Shown: positions 1 to 6,771, counted from the first letter of the stretch. The stretch: 9,433 nt of DNA from Ghiorsea sp. (GCA_021772875.1 JAJFLD010000038.1:1-9433); one strand, 5' to 3'. The notes: generated from the sequence alone by a model not told the origin. Made by a program: numbers and translations.

Positions 1-60
1 GCCTACGCGATGGTTATCGGTGTGTTTGGTTTGTTAACATATCTGATGTTAAACGCGTAA
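1..60 (+). CDS. nuoL: NADH-quinone oxidoreductase subunit L, C-terminal end (partial)
   Basis: An open frame enters from the left edge and stops with TAA at 58-60, giving 19 residues (AYAMVIGVFGLLTYLMLNA) that look like one hydrophobic membrane segment. NuoL is the largest antiporter-like membrane subunit of complex I, and its gene normally lies directly before nuoM. The hydrophobic character, the in-frame stop 16 nt before nuoM and the conserved nuoL-M-N order support the call. The fragment is too short for any catalytic motif, so identity rests mainly on context. Confidence 0.75.
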   Translation, partial: AYAMVIGVFGLLTYLMLNA

Positions 61-76
61 GGGGAGACGGCGAGAC

Positions 77-1645
77 ATGGAATTGAACAACGTATTAGGT
101 TTCCCCATCCTTTCAGTGGCAATCTTTTTGCCAACATTTGGGGCATTGTTGATTTGGCTGTTGATAAAAAATGAAAATATGGTGCGCTGGACTGCTCTCC
201 TTGTTTCGATAGCCACATTTATCGTTACGCTGCCACTTATTTTCAGCTTTGATCGCAGCACTTCCCACATGCAGTTTGAAGAGTTCCATCATTGGATTCC
301 TGCTTTTAACATCAACTATCAGTTGGGTGTAGATGGCATTTCTATGCCGTTTATCGTGTTAACAGGGCTGTTGATTATTATATGTATCATTTCAGCTTGG
401 CAATGTATTCAAACCCGTGTCAAAGAATACATGATTGCATTTCTTATCCTTGAAACAACGTTGATTGGCGTGTTTTCAGCCCTTGATGTGATGTTGTTTT
501 ACTTCTTCTGGGAAGCCATGTTGATTCCGATGTACCTCATTATTGGTGTTTGGGGTGGTAAAAACCGAATTTATGCAACGCTGAAATTCTTTCTTTATAC
601 GCTTGCAGGCTCTGTATTGATGTTGGTTGCTTTGCTGGCCATGCATTATGAAGCTGGCGGCACCTTTAGCATGCTTGCTTTTATGGACTACCCTTTTGAT
701 TTCACTTGGCAGGTTTGGATTTTCTTAGCTTTCTTTATTGCTTTTGCTGTGAAAGTGCCGATGTGGCCAGTGCATACTTGGCTGCCCGATGCCCATACCG
801 AAGCACCGACAGCGGGTTCAGTGATTCTGGCGGGTATTTTATTGAAAATGGGCGCATATGGTTATTTGCGTTTTTCTCTGCCTATGCTGCCTGATGCTTC
901 GCAATACTTTGCGCCGATGATGATTGGCTTGAGTTTGGTGGCCATTGTTTACATCTCTCTTGTTGCCATGATGCAAAGAGACATGAAACGTTTGATTGCT
1001 TATTCATCTATTGCCCACATGGGTTTTGTTACTTTAGGTACATTTGTATTTACACAACAAGCACTTGAAGGTGCGGTGATGAACATGATTTCGCATGGTT
1101 TTGTTGCCGCAGCGCTCTTTTTATGTGTTGGTGTAATGTATGATCGGCTTCATTCACGTGAAATTGGTGATTATGGTGGTGTTGCCAATGTGATGCCTGT
1201 CTTTGCTGTTGTGATGTTGTTTTTCTCTATGGCAAATGTTGCTCTACCAGGTTCATCAGCATTTATTGGTGAAATTATGGTGTTGATTGGCACCTTTGCG
1301 GCAGATCCAACCAGCTTAAGCATTTCTGCAAAATGGGTGGCCATGGCTGCGGCAATCAGCGTTGTTTTGTCGGCCTGTTATACATTGTGGATGTACAAAC
1401 GCGTCATTATGGGCGATCTTATTAAAGATTCGGTGCGCTCGATGTCTGATATGTCGTTTCGTGAGTTTGGTATGTTTATACCACTTATCATGTTAACCCT
1501 TTGGGTGGGCTTTTACCCTGTTCCTGTCTTAGATTTATTGCATGAATCTGTGGCACATTTGATTGAACAATCTACAACAAGCAAGTTAGATGCTGCCGCA
1601 GCATTGATAGAGCATTCAACGGCGTTTAACGCCGCAACACATTGA
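77..1645 (+). CDS. nuoM: NADH-quinone oxidoreductase subunit M (complex I, proton-pumping)
   Basis: 522 residues, slightly longer than E. coli NuoM (509). It is an antiporter-like (Mrp/ND4 family) subunit of the complex I membrane arm, a cytoplasmic-membrane protein with about 14 transmembrane helices that moves protons during NADH:quinone electron transfer. Channel residues known from the family are visible: Glu146 in FFWEAMLIP (TM5), Lys226 in FAVKVPMWPVHTWLPDAH, Lys257 in ILLKMGAYG, and Glu399 in SAFIGEIMVL (TM12). His314 and His340 lie in the conserved HMGF and SHGF segments. The start at 77 is favoured by a strong Shine-Dalgarno AAGGGGAG at 59-66 that overlaps the nuoL stop. nuoN follows after 12 nt, so the genes are co-transcribed. 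The last ~30 residues form a soluble tail beyond the E. coli end, with a near-repeat LIEQST/LIEHST at residues 495-500 and 510-515. Confidence 0.97.
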   Translation: MELNNVLGFPILSVAIFLPTFGALLIWLLIKNENMVRWTALLVSIATFIVTLPLIFSFDRSTSHMQFEEFHHWIPAFNINYQLGVDGISMPFIVLTGLLIIICIISAWQCIQTRVKEYMIAFLILETTLIGVFSALDVMLFYFFWEAMLIPMYLIIGVWGGKNRIYATLKFFLYTLAGSVLMLVALLAMHYEAGGTFSMLAFMDYPFDFTWQVWIFLAFFIAFAVKVPMWPVHTWLPDAHTEAPTAGSVILAGILLKMGAYGYLRFSLPMLPDASQYFAPMMIGLSLVAIVYISLVAMMQRDMKRLIAYSSIAHMGFVTLGTFVFTQQALEGAVMNMISHGFVAAALFLCVGVMYDRLHSREIGDYGGVANVMPVFAVVMLFFSMANVALPGSSAFIGEIMVLIGTFAADPTSLSISAKWVAMAAAISVVLSACYTLWMYKRVIMGDLIKDSVRSMSDMSFREFGMFIPLIMLTLWVGFYPVPVLDLLHESVAHLIEQSTTSKLDAAAALIEHSTAFNAATH

Positions 1646-1657
1646 GGTTAAATAGAC

Positions 1658-3121
1658 ATGGCTGAAGTAGTTTTCCCCTTCCCATTTCCAGAGCATTTGG
1701 ATCTCATTCTCCCTGAAATCATTCTAGCAGTGATGGGTATGGTGGCTTTGTTGATGAGTGTTTTTCTCTCTTCATCACGCCAATATATTGTGGCTTGGAC
1801 ATCCATACTCACTTGTATTGCTGTTGCAGCAGCGGTGTTGAATGTTTCAGCATCTGAGGCAACGATGACGTTTTATGGTTATTTTGTCTTGGATGACTTT
1901 GCTGCATACGCAAAATTATTGATGATTACGGCCACCGTATTTGCAATGTTTTTGTCTTTAAATTATATCAAAGATGAAGCGAATGTCGGCGAGTTTTATA
2001 CACTGATGTTGTTTGCTTTATTGGGGCTGATGTTGATGGTCTCGGCAACCAATTTTGTGGTGATGTATTTGGGTCTTGAGTTGATGGCACTATCTGTTTA
2101 TGTGTTGGTGGGTTATCAACGCGATGTTTTGCGTTCAACGGAAGCGGCACTTAAGTATTTCATTTTAGGTGCCTTGTCCTCATGTATGTTGTTATATGGT
2201 ATTACCTTCCTGTATGGGAGTACAAGCAGCTTTATGTTTGTAGAAATGGGTTCAGCGATATCAGCCAGTGGTGAAGATCAAAGGTTAGCCATCCTGACGG
2301 GTATGTTGTTTGTGTTGGCAGGTTTATCGTTTAAAATATCTGTTGCACCGTTCCACATGTGGACCCCCGATGCTTATGAAGGCGCGCCAACACCTGTGAC
2401 TGCATTTATGTCTGTTGCCCCTAAAGTGGCAGGTCTTGTCGTGTTTATGCGCATTGTGGTGGATGTGTTGCCCAGTCTGCAAGCGGAATACACTACACTT
2501 ATCACCTTCCTTGCTGTGCTTTCCATGGCCGTAGGTAATATTGCCGCGATTGCCCAGCGCAGCATCAAACGTATGTTGGCTTATTCAACGATTGGTCATG
2601 TTGGTTTTATTCTGTTGGGTTTGATTGCTGGTACGGCAGATGGTTATGCAGGTATTTTGATATATATGACCATTTACCTCTTTATGACCATGGGTGTGTT
2701 TGGGGTTATTATTCTGATGCGCCGTGATAATATTCAAGGTGAATTGCTTGATGACTTTGCAGGTTTATCCAAGGTGCGGCCTGGATATGCGCTGATGATG
2801 GGTCTTTTGATGTTCTCCATGGCAGGTATTCCATTTCTAGGTGGATTCTGGGCCAAATATGTGGTCTTTATCGCAGTGATTGAGTCAGGGCATATCATTT
2901 TGGCTACGCTGGGTGTGTTGTTCTCAGCCATTGGTGCATTTTATTATATTCGCATTGTTAAATACATGTATTTTGATGAAGAACGTGTGGCCTTTAATTT
3001 TTCAAAAAGTTTACCTTTGCAAGCCACTGTATTGTTTTCAACGCTAGTGATTGTTGCTATAGGTTTATACCCTGAACCAGTGATGGTTATTTGTCGGCAA
3101 GCACTTGCTGGGCTTGTTTAA
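1658..3121 (+). CDS. nuoN: NADH-quinone oxidoreductase subunit N (complex I, proton-pumping)
   Basis: 487 residues, close to E. coli NuoN (485). It is the third antiporter-like membrane-arm subunit (ND2 family), with roughly 13-14 hydrophobic helices. The key residues are present: Glu141 in YLGLELMALSVYVLVG, Lys226 in LSFKISVAPFHMWTPDAYEGAPTP, Lys256 in SVAPKVAGL, and Lys400 in PFLGGFWAKY, where NuoN carries Lys while NuoL/M carry Lys or Glu at the equivalent TM12 site. The block QRSIKRMLAYSTIGHVGF (300-317) matches QRDMKRLIAYSSIAHMGF in NuoM, reflecting their shared ancestry. The Shine-Dalgarno TGAGGT at 1643-1648 overlaps the nuoM stop, so translation is probably coupled. This is the last gene of the nuo operon, as shown by the intrinsic terminator 20 nt after the stop. 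Confidence 0.97.
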   Translation: MAEVVFPFPFPEHLDLILPEIILAVMGMVALLMSVFLSSSRQYIVAWTSILTCIAVAAAVLNVSASEATMTFYGYFVLDDFAAYAKLLMITATVFAMFLSLNYIKDEANVGEFYTLMLFALLGLMLMVSATNFVVMYLGLELMALSVYVLVGYQRDVLRSTEAALKYFILGALSSCMLLYGITFLYGSTSSFMFVEMGSAISASGEDQRLAILTGMLFVLAGLSFKISVAPFHMWTPDAYEGAPTPVTAFMSVAPKVAGLVVFMRIVVDVLPSLQAEYTTLITFLAVLSMAVGNIAAIAQRSIKRMLAYSTIGHVGFILLGLIAGTADGYAGILIYMTIYLFMTMGVFGVIILMRRDNIQGELLDDFAGLSKVRPGYALMMGLLMFSMAGIPFLGGFWAKYVVFIAVIESGHIILATLGVLFSAIGAFYYIRIVKYMYFDEERVAFNFSKSLPLQATVLFSTLVIVAIGLYPEPVMVICRQALAGLV

Positions 3122-3140
3122 GTTCTGATTGTTACATTTA

Positions 3141-3178
3141 ACCTGGCAGAAGTTAAATCTTCTGTCGGGTCTTTTTTT
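3141..3178 (+). terminator. Rho-independent terminator closing the nuo operon
   Basis: Arms 3141-3152 (ACCTGGCAGAAG) and 3159-3170 (CTTCTGTCGGGT) form a continuous 12-bp stem, including two G-T wobbles, around the 6-nt loop TTAAAT. One C and then seven T (3172-3178) follow. This is a textbook intrinsic terminator 20 nt past the nuoN stop. The ribosome-binding site of the next gene begins 3 nt after the T-tract. Confidence 0.92.
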
Positions 3179-3191
3179 ATAAGGTGAAAAA

Positions 3192-3542
3192 ATGACTAAA
3201 GATGTGATGCTATTAGCACTGTATTGTGGGCTAATCTTTTTCTTATCTCATCAGCCAAGCCTGCCTATGCCTTTGGGGTTTCCGCATCAAGATAAATTGG
3301 TTCATGGTTTGGCCTATGCCATCATGGGACTACTTGCTTGGCGCACGTTTAAGAACAGACCAGTATCACGTTTGACTGTGTTTGTTTTAGCTGTCTTGTT
3401 TTGTGGTTTTTATGGTGCTTCCGATGAATTTCACCAATCCTTTATTGTGGGTAGAGATTCAGATATTTGGGATTGGTTTGCCGATACCACGGGTGCTATT
3501 TTAGCTGTGTCATTGCTGACTTGGCGAGCTCATAAAACATGA
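3192..3542 (+). CDS. VanZ-like small membrane protein
   Basis: 116 residues with about four hydrophobic segments (around 5-20, 38-52, 60-77 and 95-111). Family hallmarks of VanZ-like proteins are visible: DKLVHGLAYAIMGLL near 34-48, and GASDEFHQSF at 75-84 followed by GR at 87-88 and a D-rich run (Asp91, Asp94, Asp98) into the last helix. VanZ itself gives low-level teicoplanin resistance, but most chromosomal relatives have no established function, so resistance should not be assumed. The start at 3192 has Shine-Dalgarno AAGGTG at 3181-3186 with 5-nt spacing. The gene overlaps rnhB by ATGA. Only 13 nt separate the nuo terminator from the start codon, so there is no room for a normal promoter downstream of the terminator. 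Confidence 0.88.
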   Translation: MTKDVMLLALYCGLIFFLSHQPSLPMPLGFPHQDKLVHGLAYAIMGLLAWRTFKNRPVSRLTVFVLAVLFCGFYGASDEFHQSFIVGRDSDIWDWFADTTGAILAVSLLTWRAHKT

Positions 3543-4102
3543 TTGCAGGTGTTGATGAAGTCGGGCGTGGCCCACTTGCAGGGCCAGTTGTTACAGCAGC
3601 GGTGATTTTATCACCCCATGACCCCATGCTGGGTCAATACCGTGATTCCAAACGGGTATCTGAAAAGAAACGCCTGAAAATTTATCATCATCTTTGCCGC
3701 CATGCGGTGAGTTATGCTGTTGCACAAGCCAGCTTAGAAGAGATTGAAACATTGAATATCTTGCATGCCACCATGGTCGCCATGAAAAAGGCAGTATTGG
3801 CTTTGCATATCATGCCTTCAAGTGTTGTGGTTGATGGCAATCGTGTTCCCGAATCTATGCCAGTGCCTACTACAGCTGTGATTGGTGGTGATGATAGTGT
3901 GCAAGAGATTGCAGCAGCATCCATTATTGCAAAAGTGGTAAGAGACCGATTGATGCGAGCTTATGATTTTAAATACCCAGAGTATGGGTTTGCGCAGCAT
4001 AAAGGTTATGGCACAAAAGTGCATATGGAGGCATTAAACAAATATGGTGTAAGTGTTATTCACCGCAAAACATTTGCCCCAATTGCCAAGTTGCTTGTTT
4101 AA
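3539..4102 (+). CDS. rnhB: Ribonuclease HII
   Basis: 187 residues, slightly shorter than E. coli RNase HII (198). It cleaves the RNA strand of RNA-DNA hybrids and starts removal of single ribonucleotides misincorporated in DNA, acting in the cytoplasm with Mg2+ or Mn2+. The four acidic active-site residues are present: Asp6 and Glu7 in GVDEVGRGPLAGPVV, Asp99 in VVVDGN, and Asp136 in AKVVRDR. The GRG motif (9-11), DSK (36-38) and KGYGT with Tyr157 are also intact. The start is forced: an in-frame TAA at 3533-3535 lies two codons upstream, so the protein begins almost on its first beta strand, without the short N-terminal extension of E. coli. The start overlaps the VanZ-like stop (ATGA, 3539-3542), which implies translational coupling. 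rnhB is not next to lpxB or dnaE here. Confidence 0.96.
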   Translation: MIAGVDEVGRGPLAGPVVTAAVILSPHDPMLGQYRDSKRVSEKKRLKIYHHLCRHAVSYAVAQASLEEIETLNILHATMVAMKKAVLALHIMPSSVVVDGNRVPESMPVPTTAVIGGDDSVQEIAAASIIAKVVRDRLMRAYDFKYPEYGFAQHKGYGTKVHMEALNKYGVSVIHRKTFAPIAKLLV

Positions 4103-4126
4103 ACATCAACCAAGACGGTAGACCTT

Positions 4127-4153
4127 ACATTGACACTATACACACAGCAATGT
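4127..4153. repeat. Inverted repeat spanning the promoter (candidate operator)
   Basis: ACATTG at 4127-4132 and CAATGT at 4148-4153 are exact reverse complements separated by 15 nt. One arm overlaps the -35 and the other runs into the extended -10. A second, wider pair, ATCAACC (4105-4111) and GGTTGAT (4157-4163), encloses it. The spacing could suit a dimeric DNA-binding regulator, but no protein can be named, and 6-7 bp arms can occur by chance. Confidence 0.3.
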
Positions 4154-4159
4154 TACGGT
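4130..4159 (+). promoter_or_regulatory. Predicted sigma70-type promoter for the response regulator gene
   Basis: A perfect -35 hexamer TTGACA (4130-4135) is followed by an 18-nt spacer and a weak -10 TACGGT (4154-4159). The -10 is preceded by TG at the extended -10 position (4151-4152). The predicted transcription start is near 4166, about 20 nt before the start codon at 4188. The region sits 28 nt after the rnhB stop. The perfect -35 and the extended -10 compensate for the poor -10. Confidence 0.55.
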
Positions 4160-4187
4160 TGATACAAAACATGGACGAATCCCAAAG

Positions 4188-4664
4188 ATGAATACCTTTC
4201 ACTACATTGATGATAATGTGTTGCTGCTTGAATTATTTGAAGCAATTATAGATAATAATAGTCAACGCGCCATGACGTTTTCCTGCCCCTTGGAATACAT
4301 AAGCTATAGCGAAAGCCCAGCCTATGAGGCTCCGATTGCCATCTTCACCGATGTTCAAATGCCAGGTTTGAGCGGCTATGCATTGATTGATAAAATCAGA
4401 CAACGCTTTCCGCAACAAAAATTCGTTACCCTTTCGGGTTTTGATGAGACACAACAAGATGGGCACAAGTTTGCATGCATGCATATCCATAAACCTTTCA
4501 ATCCCAATGCATTGGAAAGAATCATGAAAATATTAACCTACTGTGATCAGGCTGGTGCTGAAACAGCTGGCGAAACCTGTAAGCAGCTTCATGACCACGA
4601 ACGTTGTATGGATGGTGAATGGCGTTGTCCTCAACAGGAAAGGTGTTCAGCGCAAACAAGATGA
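4188..4664 (+). CDS. Single-domain response regulator (REC) with Cys/His-rich C-terminal tail
   Basis: 158 residues. Residues 1-118 form a CheY-like receiver domain: acidic pair Asp8-Asp9, phosphoacceptor Asp55 in FTDVQMPGLSGY, switch Ser83 in VTLSGF, and Lys102 in HKPF. No DNA-binding or enzymatic output domain follows. Instead there is a ~40-residue polar tail with Cys119, Cys131, Cys140, Cys147 and Cys153, plus His135 and His137, and the segment GEWRCPQQERC. Such clustering suggests metal or redox binding, which is inference. No histidine kinase is encoded nearby, so the phosphodonor is unknown. No strong Shine-Dalgarno precedes the ATG. A six-codon ORF (4171-4191, MDESQR) ends with a TGA overlapping this start codon. 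A promoter is predicted at 4130-4159. The receiver call is secure; the tail's role is unknown. Confidence 0.88.
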   Translation: MNTFHYIDDNVLLLELFEAIIDNNSQRAMTFSCPLEYISYSESPAYEAPIAIFTDVQMPGLSGYALIDKIRQRFPQQKFVTLSGFDETQQDGHKFACMHIHKPFNPNALERIMKILTYCDQAGAETAGETCKQLHDHERCMDGEWRCPQQERCSAQTR

Positions 4665-4685
4665 TTGTTACGTAGCCCTATGTGT

Positions 4686-4715
4686 TTGCATTGTTTATTA
4701 GAGGCGCGTTAAAAT
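4686..4715 (+). promoter_or_regulatory. Possible promoter upstream of the RMD1-family gene
   Basis: In the 128-nt gap after the response regulator gene, TTGCAT (4686-4691) and TAAAAT (4710-4715, five of six matches to the -10 consensus) are separated by 18 nt. The -35 is weak (three of six). It would give a leader of about 70 nt before the start at 4793. No terminator is visible in this gap, so co-transcription with the upstream gene is equally possible. Confidence 0.3.
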
Positions 4716-4792
4716 ATGAAGTGAAAAAGCATAGCGCAGGCCAATAAAAAGTTTAGCATACTGCAAGATTATGGAAGGGCTGGGGAGTAACC

Positions 4793-5593
4793 ATGCCGTT
4801 TGAACAGCAAGAACAATTGCTCGGAAGAGCGCTTTATATTTGCCAACGTTTGGATTTAAAGGCTTTTGAACAATCACAACGCTTGGCAACAAACCCACTC
4901 ATGGTACGTGCGGGTAGTCAAGGCATGGCTGCTTTGTTTCGATATGGTGTGGTGGTGTTGTTTGGGTTAAATACCATTGAAGAGGTTTCTTTTCTCAATG
5001 ACATCAAAAGTTTCGCCACCGACACTTTTGATGATTATGAGGCAGAAGAGGTCAATCTTTCTCTTAGTTCAACCACGCCTGAAGATAACAATAGCCATTA
5101 TATTGAACTGGATGCATTTAATATTGAACGCTTGCAAGTGGTTGCCAGTGTCTTGGCAAAAAGTGTGATTCTTGCGCATTACGAATCAGAAGTGACGCAG
5201 ACTTTTGAAAGCATTGAACCGTTGGCGCAAAGTTTACAGCAGGGCAATAGCCATGCTCATGGCGGCAAACAGCTGCTGGCACATATTGGTGATGTGTTGA
5301 TGATTCAAGGGCGCATGGTGGGGCGTGTTGAGGTGAGTGATAAACCTGAATTGTTGTGGGAAGAACCTCAATATGAACGTTTACACAAACGTATGGCAGA
5401 GGAATATGAATTGATAGAACGCCATCGCTCATTGGAGCGGAAATTGGATTTGGTGTCCAAAACAGCAGAAACATTACTTGGCCTTTTGCAAAACCAACGC
5501 TCGCATCGGGTGGAGTGGTATATCGTTATTTTAATTGTGATTGAAGTGTTTCTCACACTTTATGAAATGTGGGGCAAACACTTGCTTGCATAA
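4793..5593 (+). CDS. RMD1/YagE family protein (DUF155), C-terminally membrane-anchored
   Basis: 266 residues. The layout matches the DUF155 family, which includes yeast Rmd1/Rmd8 and human mitochondrial RMND1. The N-terminal half carries FRYGVVVLFGLNTIEEVSFL (about 49-68). Next comes the conserved helical core VLAKSVILAHYESEVTQTFE (120-139), then KQLLAHIGDVLMIQGRMVG (159-177). The signature KPELLWEEPQYERLHKRM (184-201) and a charged helical stretch to ~239 precede EWYIVILIVIEVFLTLY (241-257), a single transmembrane segment near the C-terminus. The bulk is therefore probably cytoplasmic and tail-anchored. RMND1 supports mitochondrial translation; the role of bacterial members is not established. 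The start has a strong Shine-Dalgarno GGGGAG (4782-4787) with 5-nt spacing. The next gene begins 1 nt after the stop. No residue loss is obvious. Confidence 0.9.
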   Translation: MPFEQQEQLLGRALYICQRLDLKAFEQSQRLATNPLMVRAGSQGMAALFRYGVVVLFGLNTIEEVSFLNDIKSFATDTFDDYEAEEVNLSLSSTTPEDNNSHYIELDAFNIERLQVVASVLAKSVILAHYESEVTQTFESIEPLAQSLQQGNSHAHGGKQLLAHIGDVLMIQGRMVGRVEVSDKPELLWEEPQYERLHKRMAEEYELIERHRSLERKLDLVSKTAETLLGLLQNQRSHRVEWYIVILIVIEVFLTLYEMWGKHLLA

Positions 5594-5594
5594 G

Positions 5595-6683
5595 ATGCCA
5601 GAGACTTCTTGTTTTGCCACAGATTATCAGCAAGCTCGGCAGGCATTCTTTCATGCCTGCCAACACCTTAATCTCAAGCCCAAATCATATGCCCACCCTC
5701 ATACAGGTCCGAATGGTGAAAGCTTAACCACGGATGTGGTGTGGCTGGGCAACAGCCAAGCGCAAACGGTGCTGGTGATGCTCTCGGCCACACATGGTGT
5801 GGAAGGTTTCTGTGGTTCAGCGGCGCAAGTCGATTTCCTTATCCATTACAAAACATTGCCTCCAGACGTTGCTGTTTTGTTGGTGCACGCAGTGAACCCA
5901 TATGGGTTTGCTTGGTTGCGCCGCGTTGATGAAGCTGGTGTTGATCTTAATCGTAATTATGTTGATTTTTCACAACCTTTGCCGCGCAATGATGGTTACA
6001 GTGCTTTGGCTGATGTTATTGTACCACCCACACTTCACCAACAAGCTTTGAAGCAATGTGATGCCACGCTTGCACATTATCAGCAGATTCATGGTGATGA
6101 GGCCTATGAAAAAGCACTGTCTTCGGGGCAATATACACATGCCAATGGCTTGTTTTATGGCGGACAACAACCTTGTTGGTCGCGCATCACTTGTGAGACG
6201 ATTATGGCTGAATTTCAATTGACAGCGCGCAAAAGAGTTGCTGTGATTGATTTTCATACGGGGTTGGGCCCTTGGGCATATGGTGAGCCGATTTGTGATC
6301 ATATCCCTTCATCATTGGGCGCAAAGTTAGCCAGACTTTGGTATGGCAGTGCTGTTACCGAACCCGCACTTGGCACATCCTCATCAGTCGCTAAATATGG
6401 TTTGTCCGATTTTGGTTGGATGCATGTATTGGGCGATAAGCTGGTATTCATAGCGCTTGAATTTGGCACGGATAGTTTTGAAAATATGAAGCAGGTATTA
6501 CGTGCAGACCATTGGTTGCATGCCCAATGCCAAGTGAATTGGGCAGATGAACAAACGCAAATGATAAAAGCTGATATTCGCCAACACTTTTATCCTACAT
6601 CCATGGCGTGGCAGGAAAAAGTATTACGCCGCTCACGCGAATGCATAGCGCAAGCGATAACAGGGCTCACAGCAGAGATGTGA
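5595..6683 (+). CDS. DUF2817 protein, M14-like zinc carboxypeptidase/deacylase fold
   Basis: 362 residues from the ATG at 5595. Motifs fit the M14 (carboxypeptidase A / succinylglutamate desuccinylase-like) superfamily and DUF2817 in particular. The zinc ligands are His67 and Glu70 in ATHGVEGFCGSAAQ and His221 in VIDFHTGLGP. DLNRN (117-121) is the substrate carboxylate-binding segment, and Glu289 in ALEFGT is the likely catalytic acid/base. No signal peptide is seen, so a cytoplasmic metallopeptidase or deacylase is expected; the substrate is unknown. The 5595 start is chosen because it lies 1 nt after the RMD1-family stop and places CFATDYQQARQAFF at the usual family N-terminus. An upstream TTG (5541) extends the frame but lies inside the previous gene and lacks a ribosome-binding site. 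No good Shine-Dalgarno precedes 5595 either, so coupling to the upstream gene is likely. All predicted catalytic residues are intact. Confidence 0.88.
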   Translation: MPETSCFATDYQQARQAFFHACQHLNLKPKSYAHPHTGPNGESLTTDVVWLGNSQAQTVLVMLSATHGVEGFCGSAAQVDFLIHYKTLPPDVAVLLVHAVNPYGFAWLRRVDEAGVDLNRNYVDFSQPLPRNDGYSALADVIVPPTLHQQALKQCDATLAHYQQIHGDEAYEKALSSGQYTHANGLFYGGQQPCWSRITCETIMAEFQLTARKRVAVIDFHTGLGPWAYGEPICDHIPSSLGAKLARLWYGSAVTEPALGTSSSVAKYGLSDFGWMHVLGDKLVFIALEFGTDSFENMKQVLRADHWLHAQCQVNWADEQTQMIKADIRQHFYPTSMAWQEKVLRRSRECIAQAITGLTAEM

Positions 6684-6718
6684 ACTTAAAGCATGGCTTA
6701 TAAGAGCCGCTTGAAGTT
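6683..6718. terminator. Long hairpin between convergent genes (terminator-like, no T-tract)
   Basis: The arms are AACTTAAAGC + GGCT (6683-6692, 6695-6698) and AGCC + GCTTGAAGTT (6705-6718). They pair over about 13 bp, with one A-G mismatch, a 2-nt AT bulge (6693-6694) and the loop TATAAG. The hairpin begins on the last base of the DUF2817 stop codon and lies 54 nt beyond the stop of the convergent ligase gene. There is no run of T directly after it on either strand, so classical intrinsic termination is uncertain. It may protect 3' ends or act with other factors. Confidence 0.45.
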
Positions 6719-6771
6719 AAGGCAGCATAAGTTTCATTCATTTAGGTACCTTTTGTTTTGCTGGGTGTCAT

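Noticed and set aside
1621..1633. Palindrome GGCGTTTAACGCC at the end of nuoM
   Set aside because: As RNA it gives only a 4-bp stem with no T-tract, and it lies within coding sequence 25 nt before nuoN. It is unlikely to terminate transcription inside the operon.
3192..3542. Glycopeptide resistance by the VanZ-like gene
   Set aside because: There are no van regulatory or ligase genes nearby; chromosomal VanZ-like proteins are widespread and mostly without a resistance role.
5118..5474. 118-codon minus-strand open frame within the RMD1-family gene
   Set aside because: It is fully covered by a well-supported gene on the other strand and its product resembles no protein family; it is a shadow frame.
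5541..5594. Longer DUF2817 reading frame starting upstream at TTG 5541
   Set aside because: It lies inside the end of the RMD1-family gene, uses a rare start with no ribosome-binding site, and adds 18 residues beyond the expected family N-terminus. ATG 5595 fits better.
5970..6302. 110-codon minus-strand open frame within the DUF2817 gene
   Set aside because: The opposite strand carries all catalytic motifs of the metallopeptidase; there is no ribosome-binding site or recognisable motif here.
6744..6751. Palindrome AGGTACCT followed by a T-rich stretch
   Set aside because: It is too short to form a hairpin with a loop, so it is not a credible terminator.
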